Shown in pieces: positions 1-5,437 of a stretch of 6,635 bases of DNA; position 1 is the first letter of the stretch, and every line of letters starts with the position of its first letter. Below the pieces are notes generated by a model. It saw only the letters and a program-made list of their open reading frames with translations, was not told the origin of the DNA and ran no database searches. The DNA is from Thermoleophilia bacterium (GTDB lineage Bacteria; Actinomycetota; Thermoleophilia; Gaiellales; SKUG01). The position numbers were made by a program, and so were the translations under genes. Location: the NCBI GenBank assembly GCA_025964455.1, contig JAOPYU010000104.1, forward strand, positions 1-6,635. The letters run 5' to 3'.

Positions 1-473
1 GTGACGTGGAACATCGCGAAGATGTTGGTGTCGAACGTGCGCTGGAGCTGCTCGGCGTCGATGTCACCGAGGTCCTCCGCGACGTGCTGCTCGGCCGCGT
101 TGTTGACGAGTATGTCGAGCCCGCCAGCCCCCTCCACGAACTTCCGGACCAGCTCGTGCGACCACTCGGGGTCACCGATGTCGCCGGGCAGGAGCGTGCA
201 GGTGCGGCCTTCGGCCTCGACCAGCTCCCGCGTGCGCTCGGCGTCGTCGTGTTCGTCCAGGTACGAGATCCCGATGTCCGCGCCCTCGCGGGCGAACAGG
301 ATGGCGACGGCCTGGCCGATGCCACTGTCGCCGCCCGTGATGAGTGCGCGGCGCCCTTCCAGCTTTCCCGACCCGCGGTACCACTCGGCACCCACGCTCG
401 GCTTCGGGGTCATCTCGGACGTGGTGCCCGGCTGTCGCTCCTGCTCCTGCCCCGGCATGGTCTCTGGTGTCAT
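1..473 (-). CDS. Short-chain dehydrogenase (SDR, YghA/glucose-dehydrogenase-like), N-terminal part
   Basis: Classical-type SDR oxidoreductase of the YghA/YdaD-like group, expected to use NAD(P)H on an aldehyde, ketone or alcohol; the substrate cannot be told. Only about 157 N-terminal residues are present, because the gene runs off the left edge. Visible features are a leader ending in the family's usual P-x-V-x-A-x-W-Y-x-G-S-G-K-L stretch (about 25-38), the dinucleotide-binding TGGDSGIG motif (46-53), an acidic DI pair (98-99) in the strand-4 region, and the structural NNAA motif (124-127) followed by DTNIF. The catalytic Y-x3-K lies outside the window. The chosen ATG at 473 is one base after the stop of the upstream gene and has a weak AAGGA about 11 bases before it. 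ATGs at 458 and 413 are in-frame alternatives, the latter giving MTPKPSVG. It is very probably co-transcribed and translationally coupled with the 100-residue gene. Family assignment is secure; the exact start and substrate are not. Confidence 0.93.
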   Translation of the reverse strand, partial: MTPETMPGQEQERQPGTTSEMTPKPSVGAEWYRGSGKLEGRRALITGGDSGIGQAVAILFAREGADIGISYLDEHDDAERTRELVEAEGRTCTLLPGDIGDPEWSHELVRKFVEGAGGLDILVNNAAEQHVAEDLGDIDAEQLQRTFDTNIFAMFHV

Positions 474-474
474 G

Positions 475-777
475 TCAGTCGACGTCCTTCCGCTTCGTCC
501 CGGTGCCACCGCGGTGGCCGGCGATCGCGTTTTCGAGGGTTTCCTTGTCCATCTTCGAGCGGCCCGTGATGTCGAACCGCTTGGCCTGCTCATAGAGCTC
601 CGCACGCGTCGGCGCGTTGCTGCTGTCGCGTGCCTCGCCTGACGCGGCGCGGCGCGCGTTGACGGTGCGTGCGGCGCGCTCCTCGGCCTCGGTTTCGGAG
701 AGGCCATCGTCGAGGTAGCCGTCGCGGATGTGCTCGTACTGTCGTTCTCGCTTGTCGCTCCACGCTCGCGGTGACAT
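475..777 (-). CDS. Small basic Rho_N-like protein (often labelled 'plasmid stabilization protein')
   Basis: A 100-residue, highly charged, soluble protein of unknown function. The N-terminal half opens with MSPRAWSDKRERQYEHIRDG and continues with an acidic helix (SETEAEERAARTVN, about 27-40) and R-x-x-SGEARD. The C-terminal part (about 57-88: T-R-A-E-L-Y-E-Q-A-K, then ITGRSKMDKETLENAI) has the helix-loop-helix form of Rho termination factor N-terminal/SAP-like nucleic-acid-binding modules. Relatives with the same W-S-x-K-R-E-R-Q-Y-E-H opening are often named plasmid stabilization proteins in genome annotation, but I know of no firm functional basis for that name. The start is well supported: AGGAGGGG (785-792 on the opposite strand) lies 7 bases before the ATG at 777. 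A nearer ATG at 784 is in another frame. It is first in a leftward operon with the SDR gene, one base apart. A DNA- or RNA-binding stress role is inference. Confidence 0.88.
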   Translation of the reverse strand: MSPRAWSDKRERQYEHIRDGYLDDGLSETEAEERAARTVNARRAASGEARDSSNAPTRAELYEQAKRFDITGRSKMDKETLENAIAGHRGGTGTKRKDVD

Positions 778-784
778 CGCGCAT

Positions 785-792
785 CCCCTCCT
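785..792 (-). promoter_or_regulatory. Strong Shine-Dalgarno site of the 100-residue gene
   Basis: On the minus strand the sequence reads AGGAGGGG, 7 bases before the ATG at 777. It settles the start codon: the antisense open frame continues far upstream, and only this ATG has a good ribosome-binding site and gives the conserved N-terminus. Confidence 0.8.
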
Positions 793-833
793 GGTCGATT
801 TCCGTGCGGGCACATCGAGGCTGTCCGCCGGGC

Positions 834-850
834 CGCTCGATAAACGAGCG
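834..850. repeat. Perfect 6-bp inverted repeat in the divergent promoter region
   Basis: CGCTCG (834-839) and CGAGCG (845-850) are separated by the A/T-rich loop ATAAA. The site lies between the divergent leftward 100-residue gene and the rightward FAD/Rieske gene. On the minus strand its centre reads GTTTAT, which would also serve as the -35 half of a SigB-type promoter for the leftward operon, although the matching -10 (CGGACA or GGACAG) is poor. It could be a small operator palindrome or a hairpin. Function is inferred only from position. Confidence 0.45.
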
Positions 851-872
851 ACGTGTGTTCCGAGGATCGTCC

Positions 873-896
873 GTTTCGCGGACGCCGGGCGGGAAA
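873..896 (+). promoter_or_regulatory. Candidate SigB-like (general stress) promoter of the FAD/Rieske gene
   Basis: GTTTCG at 873-878 and GGGAAA at 891-896 are separated by exactly 12 bases, matching the known GTTTAA-N12-14-GGGWAW consensus of the Bacillus SigB and actinobacterial stress-sigma class. A transcription start near 903 would leave a leader of about 34 bases containing the AGGGGAG ribosome-binding site (923-929), 7 bases before the ATG. The element also contains a 5-bp inverted repeat, GTTTC (873-877) and GAAAC (893-897). The motif match is direct; its use as a promoter is inference. Confidence 0.45.
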
Positions 897-936
897 CCGT
901 GGGCACGAACCAGCAGCGCGCGAGGGGAGCAGGGAC

Positions 937-2469
937 ATGACGCAGCAGATGCCACGCCACGACGGAGATTCGCTCTGGCTGGCGACCGATGATCGGCGCA
1001 CCTGGCCGGCGCTCGCCGGCGACCTCGAGGTCGATGTCGCGATCGTCGGTGGGGGCATCGTGGGTGCGACGACGGCGATGGCGGTGTCGGGCGAGGGGCG
1101 CTCCGTGGCGCTGCTCGAGGGGCGCCGCCTGGCGTCCGGCGCAACCGGGCACTCGACCGCGAAGTTCACGATCGTGCAGGGCGCACAGCTCGACCAGCTC
1201 GTGTCGGAGGTGGGTCTCGAACGGGCGGGGCTGATCATCGATGGCGATCGAGCGGCGCTCGACCTCGTGCGCCACCGTGTCGACAGCGGAGTGCTGCGCG
1301 ACGTGCGGTACGTGACGCACTGGCAGTACGCGACGTCGGAGGAGGGGCGTCCCAAGCTCGAGCGCGAGCGCGAGCTCGGCGCGCAGCTCGGCATCGACAT
1401 GCGCTGGGCGGAGCCGGATGAATCGCCGCTCGGCCTGCACGCGCTCGGGACCGACGACCAGCTGCTCGTGCAGCCGGCGACGTTGGTGGACGTGTTCGCC
1501 GCCGAAGCTGCCGAAGCCGGCGCGGCGATCCACGAGCACTCGCGGGTGCTGTCGATCGCCAAGGAGGGCGACTGGTACGTGCTCGACGTGGAGGGCGGAT
1601 CCACGGTGCGCGCGCGACAAGTGGTCCTCGCAACGCACGTGCCGACCCTGGATCGCACGCTCGTGTTCGCCGCGTGCTCGTACCGCTGCTCGCACGTGGT
1701 GGCGCTGGCGATGGAGGACGCGATCGCGCAGTTCCCCGACATGTACACCGGCATCGACTCGGGTGGCTTGTCGGTGCGGCCGTCGATCGACGTGGACGGC
1801 ACGCAGCTCGCGGTGGTGGCAGGCAACGGACACCCGCTCGACCACGTCGAGGACGGCACCCACATCGCGCAGCTCGCGCAGGACGCGAAGGAGCTGCTCG
1901 GCGGTGGGGAGCTGCGCCGGTCCTGGATCACGCACGACGCGTTCCCCTCCGATCACCGACCCTTCGTCGGGCCCGCGCACGGCCACGACGGCGTGTACGT
2001 CGCGACGGGATTCGGTGGCTGGGGGCTGGCGCGCGGCATGTCGGCGTCGCTGGCGATCGCCGGGCTGATCCTGCGGGGCCATGCGCGCTGGCACGAGCCG
2101 ATGGACGCAAGCCGGCTCGGCGCCTTCGCCGACCTGGAGACGATTCGGGAGGGCCTGCGCACGGCGAAGAACTGGGTCGGACCCCGCGTCGCGGCGCTCG
2201 TCCAGAGCGATGGCGACGAGGTGGTCGATGCGATTGCGCCGGGCACCGGGCGGATCGTGCACCGGCGGGGCCGGGAGGTCGCGGCGTCACGTGATGAGGC
2301 GGGGGAGCTGCGACTCCTCGATCCGACATGCACGCACCTCGGGTGCCACGTCAACTACGACGACGAGCGACGCTGCTTCCAGTGTCCGTGCCACGGATCG
2401 CGCTTCGCCCTCGACGGCGCCGTGCTCGAGGGTCCCGCCGTGAAGCCGCTCGCGTCGCTCGAGGACTGA
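937..2469 (+). CDS. FAD-dependent oxidoreductase with C-terminal Rieske [2Fe-2S] domain
   Basis: A 510-residue fusion of a DadA-like FAD oxidoreductase (glycine/D-amino-acid oxidase superfamily) with a Rieske ferredoxin-like domain, resembling Bacillus YhfW-type proteins. The FAD domain shows the Rossmann strand V-D-V-A-I-V followed by GGGIVG (38-43), the family signature ATGHSTAK (69-76), and near its end TGFGGWG (357-363), typical of the C-terminal FAD contact. The Rieske domain occupies roughly 430-510. Its cluster ligands are C465-x-H467 and C483-x2-H486, and C470 and C485 sit where bc1/b6f-type Rieske proteins form a disulfide. Electrons presumably pass between flavin and cluster; substrate and acceptor are unknown. 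There is no signal peptide, so it is cytosolic. The start at 937 is chosen for AGGGGAG 7 bases upstream; an in-frame ATG at 853 would put the candidate promoter inside the gene. It is transcribed alone, divergent from the Rho_N/SDR operon. Confidence 0.95.
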   Translation: MTQQMPRHDGDSLWLATDDRRTWPALAGDLEVDVAIVGGGIVGATTAMAVSGEGRSVALLEGRRLASGATGHSTAKFTIVQGAQLDQLVSEVGLERAGLIIDGDRAALDLVRHRVDSGVLRDVRYVTHWQYATSEEGRPKLERERELGAQLGIDMRWAEPDESPLGLHALGTDDQLLVQPATLVDVFAAEAAEAGAAIHEHSRVLSIAKEGDWYVLDVEGGSTVRARQVVLATHVPTLDRTLVFAACSYRCSHVVALAMEDAIAQFPDMYTGIDSGGLSVRPSIDVDGTQLAVVAGNGHPLDHVEDGTHIAQLAQDAKELLGGGELRRSWITHDAFPSDHRPFVGPAHGHDGVYVATGFGGWGLARGMSASLAIAGLILRGHARWHEPMDASRLGAFADLETIREGLRTAKNWVGPRVAALVQSDGDEVVDAIAPGTGRIVHRRGREVAASRDEAGELRLLDPTCTHLGCHVNYDDERRCFQCPCHGSRFALDGAVLEGPAVKPLASLED

Positions 2470-2500
2470 ACCCCGCGAGCCGCACCACGCCGGTCAGTCC
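2463..2500. terminator. Candidate bidirectional terminator between convergent genes
   Basis: GGACTGA (2463-2469) and TCAGTCC (2494-2500) form a perfect 7-bp inverted repeat enclosing a 24-base spacer; CC/GG (2471-2472 with 2492-2493) can extend the stem past a bulged A. Each arm contains the stop codon of one of the two convergent genes, since both end in a GAC codon followed by TGA. There is no U-tract, which is common in high-GC actinobacteria. The long loop makes it a weak hairpin, so terminator function is tentative. Confidence 0.35.
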
Positions 2501-3564
2501 CGAGTTTCGTCGGCCACGCCCACGCCGTCCCGGATGCGCCGGAGCCCGCGGTGGGGCGACGCGTCCTGCAACGGTGGGGTGGGGAAGGAGGCGCCATCGT
2601 GGATCCCTTCGACCAACTCCCGCAGCGCCGCGGTCGCGGTGGTGCGCGGCTCCCAGCCCAGCTCGCTCCGCGCGCGACCGGCATCCAGGAGCGGCGAGCG
2701 AACGGCCAGCTCGATCCAGCTGCCCGGGGTGGGCTGCAGGTGCACGCGCCACACCGCCTCGGCGATGCCGCGCGCGACACCGCGACCGACCGGCATCGTA
2801 CGCGTGTCCAGCGCGCGGGCCATCGCCTCGCTGGTGAGCAACGGCTCGGCCGCCAGGTTGAAGGCGCCGCGCACGTCTGGGGACAGGATCACCCGACGGT
2901 AGGCGTCCGCCACGTCGTCGGCGTGGACGGCCTGGGTCACCATTCCCGGGATGTCAGGCAGGAATGGTATTCGCCCTGGCGCGAGCAGCGCCTGCGGCAC
3001 GAAAGGACCGAGGAACAGCCGTCGCACGTGGGATGCGGAATCGCGCTTGAAGATCAGGGCCGGTCGCATGCGCACCACGCGCGTGGCGGGGTGCTCGGCC
3101 TCGAACTCGTCGACCAGGCGCTCGGCGCGGGCCTTCTGCTCGGAGTACAGGTTTCCCTCGATGCCACCCGTCGACCACGACTCGTCCACGCGCCGATCGC
3201 CGCTGGCGCCGGGCGCGTAGGCGCCGACGCTCGATCCGAACACCACGGTGGGCGTCCCGGCACGCGCGGCCGCTTCGAGGATCCGGCCCGTCCCCTCGAC
3301 GTTCACCCGGTCGAGCAGGGCCTCGTCATGGGAGGGCTGGATGAGCCACGCGAGGTGCACCACGACGTCGATGCCCGTGAAGAGTGCATCCAGGCCGTCC
3401 CGAGCGATGTCCGCCGCTACCCAACGCGTGCGAGTGAAGGGCGCCTCGGTGGGCAGCCGTCGCGCGACACCGACCAGCTCATCGATCTCGGGATCCGCCT
3501 CGAGCGACGCGAGCAGGCTCGTGCCGAGGTTGCCCGAGGCCCCGAAGATGAGCACGTTCGCCAT
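2494..3564 (-). CDS. NAD(P)-dependent epimerase/dehydratase (extended SDR)
   Basis: A 356-residue extended short-chain dehydrogenase related to nucleotide-sugar epimerases and dehydratases. The N-terminus MANVLIFGASGNLG contains the GxxGxxG dinucleotide motif (8-14). An aspartate (D52, A-A-D-I) follows strand 3, HLAW occurs at 70-73, the catalytic-region serine pair is at 111-112 (FGSSVGAY), and the active-site YSEQK at 140-144. Length is normal for the family. The C-terminal third, which sets substrate specificity, suggests no particular sugar, and no glycan genes lie nearby, so a general carbonyl or sugar reductase role is as likely as a true epimerase. The start at 3564 is chosen because the protein then begins directly at the first beta strand; GAGGA lies about 11 bases upstream. 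An in-frame ATG at 3600 would add 12 residues of poor character. It is divergent from the alcohol dehydrogenase and convergent with the FAD/Rieske gene. Confidence 0.92.
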   Translation of the reverse strand: MANVLIFGASGNLGTSLLASLEADPEIDELVGVARRLPTEAPFTRTRWVAADIARDGLDALFTGIDVVVHLAWLIQPSHDEALLDRVNVEGTGRILEAAARAGTPTVVFGSSVGAYAPGASGDRRVDESWSTGGIEGNLYSEQKARAERLVDEFEAEHPATRVVRMRPALIFKRDSASHVRRLFLGPFVPQALLAPGRIPFLPDIPGMVTQAVHADDVADAYRRVILSPDVRGAFNLAAEPLLTSEAMARALDTRTMPVGRGVARGIAEAVWRVHLQPTPGSWIELAVRSPLLDAGRARSELGWEPRTTATAALRELVEGIHDGASFPTPPLQDASPHRGLRRIRDGVGVADETRD

Positions 3565-3658
3565 GGGGGAAGGATTCCTCGGCCTGCGTGCATGACACAT
3601 CGAGGCACTGGACCGGGCGAGAGTTGCACAGGTACGGGGAGGTCGGTCGAGGATCGCC

Positions 3659-3682
3659 GTGTACGAGACGAGCCCCGGGATA
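3659..3682 (+). promoter_or_regulatory. Candidate SigB-like promoter of the ADH/hydrolase pair
   Basis: GTGTAC (3659-3664) and GGGATA (3677-3682) are separated by 12 bases, the same spacing as the GTTTCG/GGGAAA pair upstream of the FAD/Rieske gene, and both -10-like boxes are followed by C. The match to GTTTAA-N12-14-GGGWAW is imperfect in both boxes. A start near 3689 would give a 40-base leader ending in AGGGG (3717-3721), 7 bases before the GTG start codon. Confidence 0.3.
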
Positions 3683-3693
3683 CGACTCCGGGA
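3674..3693. repeat. Short repeat/hairpin overlapping the ADH promoter candidate
   Basis: CCGGGA occurs twice (3675-3680 and 3688-3693) in direct orientation, 13 bases start to start. The same stretch can also pair as CCCGG (3674-3678) with CCGGG (3688-3692) around a 9-base loop. It overlaps the proposed -10 box and start region, so it could be an operator. The rest of the 164-base divergent region (3565-3728) shows nothing else clear. Confidence 0.3.
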
Positions 3694-3728
3694 CCTAGCA
3701 GACGCAGCTCGAGGCGAGGGGTCGATCA

Positions 3729-4913
3729 GTGAAGGCAGTGACATGGCACGGACGACGCGATGTCAGGGTGGAGGAGGTCCCCGATCCCACCATCGTCGAC
3801 CCCACCGACGCGATCATCAAGGTGACGAGCTCGGGCATCTGTGGCAGCGACCTGCACCTGTACGAGGTGCTCGGCCCGTTCATGGACCCGGTCGACATCC
3901 TCGGGCATGAGCCGATGGGGATCGTCGAGGCCGTCGGCTCCGGCGTGGGCAACCTCCAGGTCGGCGATCGCGTGGTGGTGCCGTTCAACATCTCCTGTGG
4001 TTCGTGCTTCATGTGCGACCAGGGACTGATGAGCCAGTGCGAGACGACCCAGGTCCACGAGCACGACAGTGGCGCGGCGCTGTTCGGCTTCAGCAAGCTC
4101 TATGGCCAGGTGCCCGGCGGACAGGCCGAGCTGCTCCGGGTCCCGCACGCCGACTTCGGCCCCGTCAAGGTGCCGCATGGTCCCGCGGATGACCGCTTCG
4201 TCTACCTCTCCGACGTCCTGCCGACCGCATGGCAGGCTGTCCAGTACGCGGGCGTGAAGCCCGGCGACAGCCTCGCGGTCATCGGGCTCGGACCGATCGG
4301 CGACATGAGCTGCCGGGTCGCCCACCAGCTCGGCGTCGAGCAGGTGATCGGCATCGACATGGTGCCGGAGCGCCTCGCGCGTGCACGGGCACGCGGCGTG
4401 ACCGCCGTCGATGTCAACGAGCAGGACGACGTCGTCGGAGTGATCCGCGAGATGACCGGTGGCCGCGGGCCGGACGCGGTGATCGACGCGGTCGGGATGG
4501 AGGCGCACGGCGCACCGTTCGGCGCGCTCGCCCAGCGCCTCAGCCTCATGCTGCCGGATTCGATCGCTGCCAAGCTGATCGAGGTGGCAGGCATCGACCG
4601 CCTGAGTGCGCTGCACATGGCTATCGACCTGGTGCGCCGCGGCGGCACGGTGTCAATAGTCGGTGTCTACGGCGGGGAGCTCGACCCGATGCCGATGATG
4701 ACCATGTTCGACAAGCAGATCCAGCTGCGGATGGGCCAGGCCAACGTGCGGCGCTGGACCGATGACATCCTGCCGCTGCTCACGGGCGACGACGACCCGC
4801 TCGGCGTGGACGACTTCGCGACGCACCGCGTACCGATCGATGAGGCCCCGGCAGCGTACGAGCAGTTCCAGAAGAAGCAGGACGGGACGGTGAAGGTCCT
4901 GCTCTCATGTTGA
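3729..4913 (+). CDS. Zinc-dependent alcohol dehydrogenase, formaldehyde-dehydrogenase-like (MDR family)
   Basis: A 394-residue medium-chain dehydrogenase of the glutathione-independent formaldehyde dehydrogenase-like group, oxidising an alcohol or aldehyde hydrate with NAD. Catalytic zinc ligands appear as C38 in GICGSDLH and H60-E61 in GHEPMG. The structural zinc lobe is complete, with C90, C93, C96 and C104 in the C-x2-C-x2-C-x7-C pattern. The cofactor site is GLGPIG (186-191) followed by D210 at the end of the next strand, which predicts NAD rather than NADP. Length and the DAVGMEAHG stretch fit this family. The start is GTG at 3729, with AGGGG 7 bases upstream, giving the conserved MKAVTWHG opening. 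The last 7 bases overlap the start of the cysteine hydrolase, so the two are translationally coupled. The actual substrate (formaldehyde, another aldehyde, or a longer alcohol) cannot be read from the sequence. Confidence 0.95.
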   Translation: MKAVTWHGRRDVRVEEVPDPTIVDPTDAIIKVTSSGICGSDLHLYEVLGPFMDPVDILGHEPMGIVEAVGSGVGNLQVGDRVVVPFNISCGSCFMCDQGLMSQCETTQVHEHDSGAALFGFSKLYGQVPGGQAELLRVPHADFGPVKVPHGPADDRFVYLSDVLPTAWQAVQYAGVKPGDSLAVIGLGPIGDMSCRVAHQLGVEQVIGIDMVPERLARARARGVTAVDVNEQDDVVGVIREMTGGRGPDAVIDAVGMEAHGAPFGALAQRLSLMLPDSIAAKLIEVAGIDRLSALHMAIDLVRRGGTVSIVGVYGGELDPMPMMTMFDKQIQLRMGQANVRRWTDDILPLLTGDDDPLGVDDFATHRVPIDEAPAAYEQFQKKQDGTVKVLLSC

Positions 4914-5437
4914 CGGGCCCGGCTGCACTGGTGCTGGTGGACCTGCAGCACGGTTTCGTCGACGGCGACGAGGACGCCCGGCGCGTCGTCAGCGACATCT
5001 CCAGGTTCGCGGCCTCGGCAGGTGAGCGGTACGGCGTGGTGGCAGCATCGAGGTTCCGCAACGAGCCCGGGTCCGCGTACTGGCGGCTGGTGGGCCACGA
5101 GATGCAGGACGGGGCCGAGGTCGAGCTCGTGCGCGAGGCATCGGCCGTCGCAACGCACGTGATCGACAAGTGCACGTACTCGAGTGCCACCGACGAGCTG
5201 ATCGCACTGCTCGACGCGCACGGCACCACCGAGGTCCATGTCGCCGGTGTCGACACGGACCAGTGCGTCCTGGCGACGGTGCTGGGGCTGTTCGACCACG
5301 GGTACGAGCCAGTGCTGCTCGCCGACCTCTGCGTGTCGACCGCGGGGGCGACGTGTCATGAGGCGGGCCTCGTCGCGACGCGCCGCGCGATCGGCGAGGA
5401 CCGCGTCATCGAATCGTCGCGCCTGCTCGATCAGTAG
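4907..5437 (+). CDS. Cysteine hydrolase of the isochorismatase fold
   Basis: A 176-residue protein of the isochorismatase-like hydrolase superfamily. The triad is intact: D12 in L-V-L-V-D-L-Q, K88 in I-D-K-C-T-Y-S, and the nucleophile C120 in GVDTDQC. The region that in nicotinamidases carries the metal-binding D-x-H and a further His instead reads S-R-F-R-N-E-P-G-S (48-56) and has no histidine, so a classical nicotinamidase (PncA) is unlikely. The substrate is probably another amide, carbamate or related compound. The ATG at 4907 lies inside the end of the alcohol dehydrogenase (overlap ATGTTGA), with GGTGAAGG upstream inside that gene as a possible ribosome-binding site. The 3' end overlaps the convergent membrane-protein gene by 7 bases (5431-5437). 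The pairing suggests hydrolysis and oxidation steps of one small-molecule pathway, but that is inference. Confidence 0.92.
   Translation: MLTGPAALVLVDLQHGFVDGDEDARRVVSDISRFAASAGERYGVVAASRFRNEPGSAYWRLVGHEMQDGAEVELVREASAVATHVIDKCTYSSATDELIALLDAHGTTEVHVAGVDTDQCVLATVLGLFDHGYEPVLLADLCVSTAGATCHEAGLVATRRAIGEDRVIESSRLLDQ

Noticed and set aside
1..642. Rightward open frames opposite the SDR and the 100-residue gene
   Set aside because: The opposite strand carries the SDR motifs TGGDSGIG and NNAA and a well-started small gene; the rightward product is low-complexity Ser/Arg/Pro.
853..936. Upstream ATG extending the FAD/Rieske protein by 28 residues
   Set aside because: The extension is Arg/Gly-rich, lacks a ribosome-binding site and would swallow the promoter-like element. 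The ATG at 937 has AGGGGAG at ideal spacing.
475..2262. 595-codon leftward open frame covering the antisense of the FAD/Rieske gene
   Set aside because: Only its last 100 codons (475-777) are a real gene, with its own ribosome-binding site and conserved start. The rest is Arg/His-rich translation opposite a clearly recognisable flavoprotein, an artefact of high-GC DNA.
3624..3654. Possible SigA-type promoter TTGCAC with GAGGAT
   Set aside because: The spacer is 19 bases and the -10 box hardly matches; the GTGTAC/GGGATA pair is the better, though still weak, candidate.
2551..3732. 393-codon rightward open frame opposite the epimerase
   Set aside because: It is the exact antisense of a gene with intact GxxGxxG and YxxxK motifs, its product is Arg/Gly-rich without a domain, and it runs through the promoter region.
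3726..4616. 296-codon leftward open frame opposite the alcohol dehydrogenase
   Set aside because: It is the antisense of a gene with complete zinc and NAD motifs; the product is His/Arg/Asp-rich and matches nothing recognisable.
4907..5437. Nicotinamidase (pncA) as the name of the cysteine hydrolase
   Set aside because: The metal-binding D-x-H and the additional histidine of nicotinamidases are absent; only the general triad of the superfamily is present.
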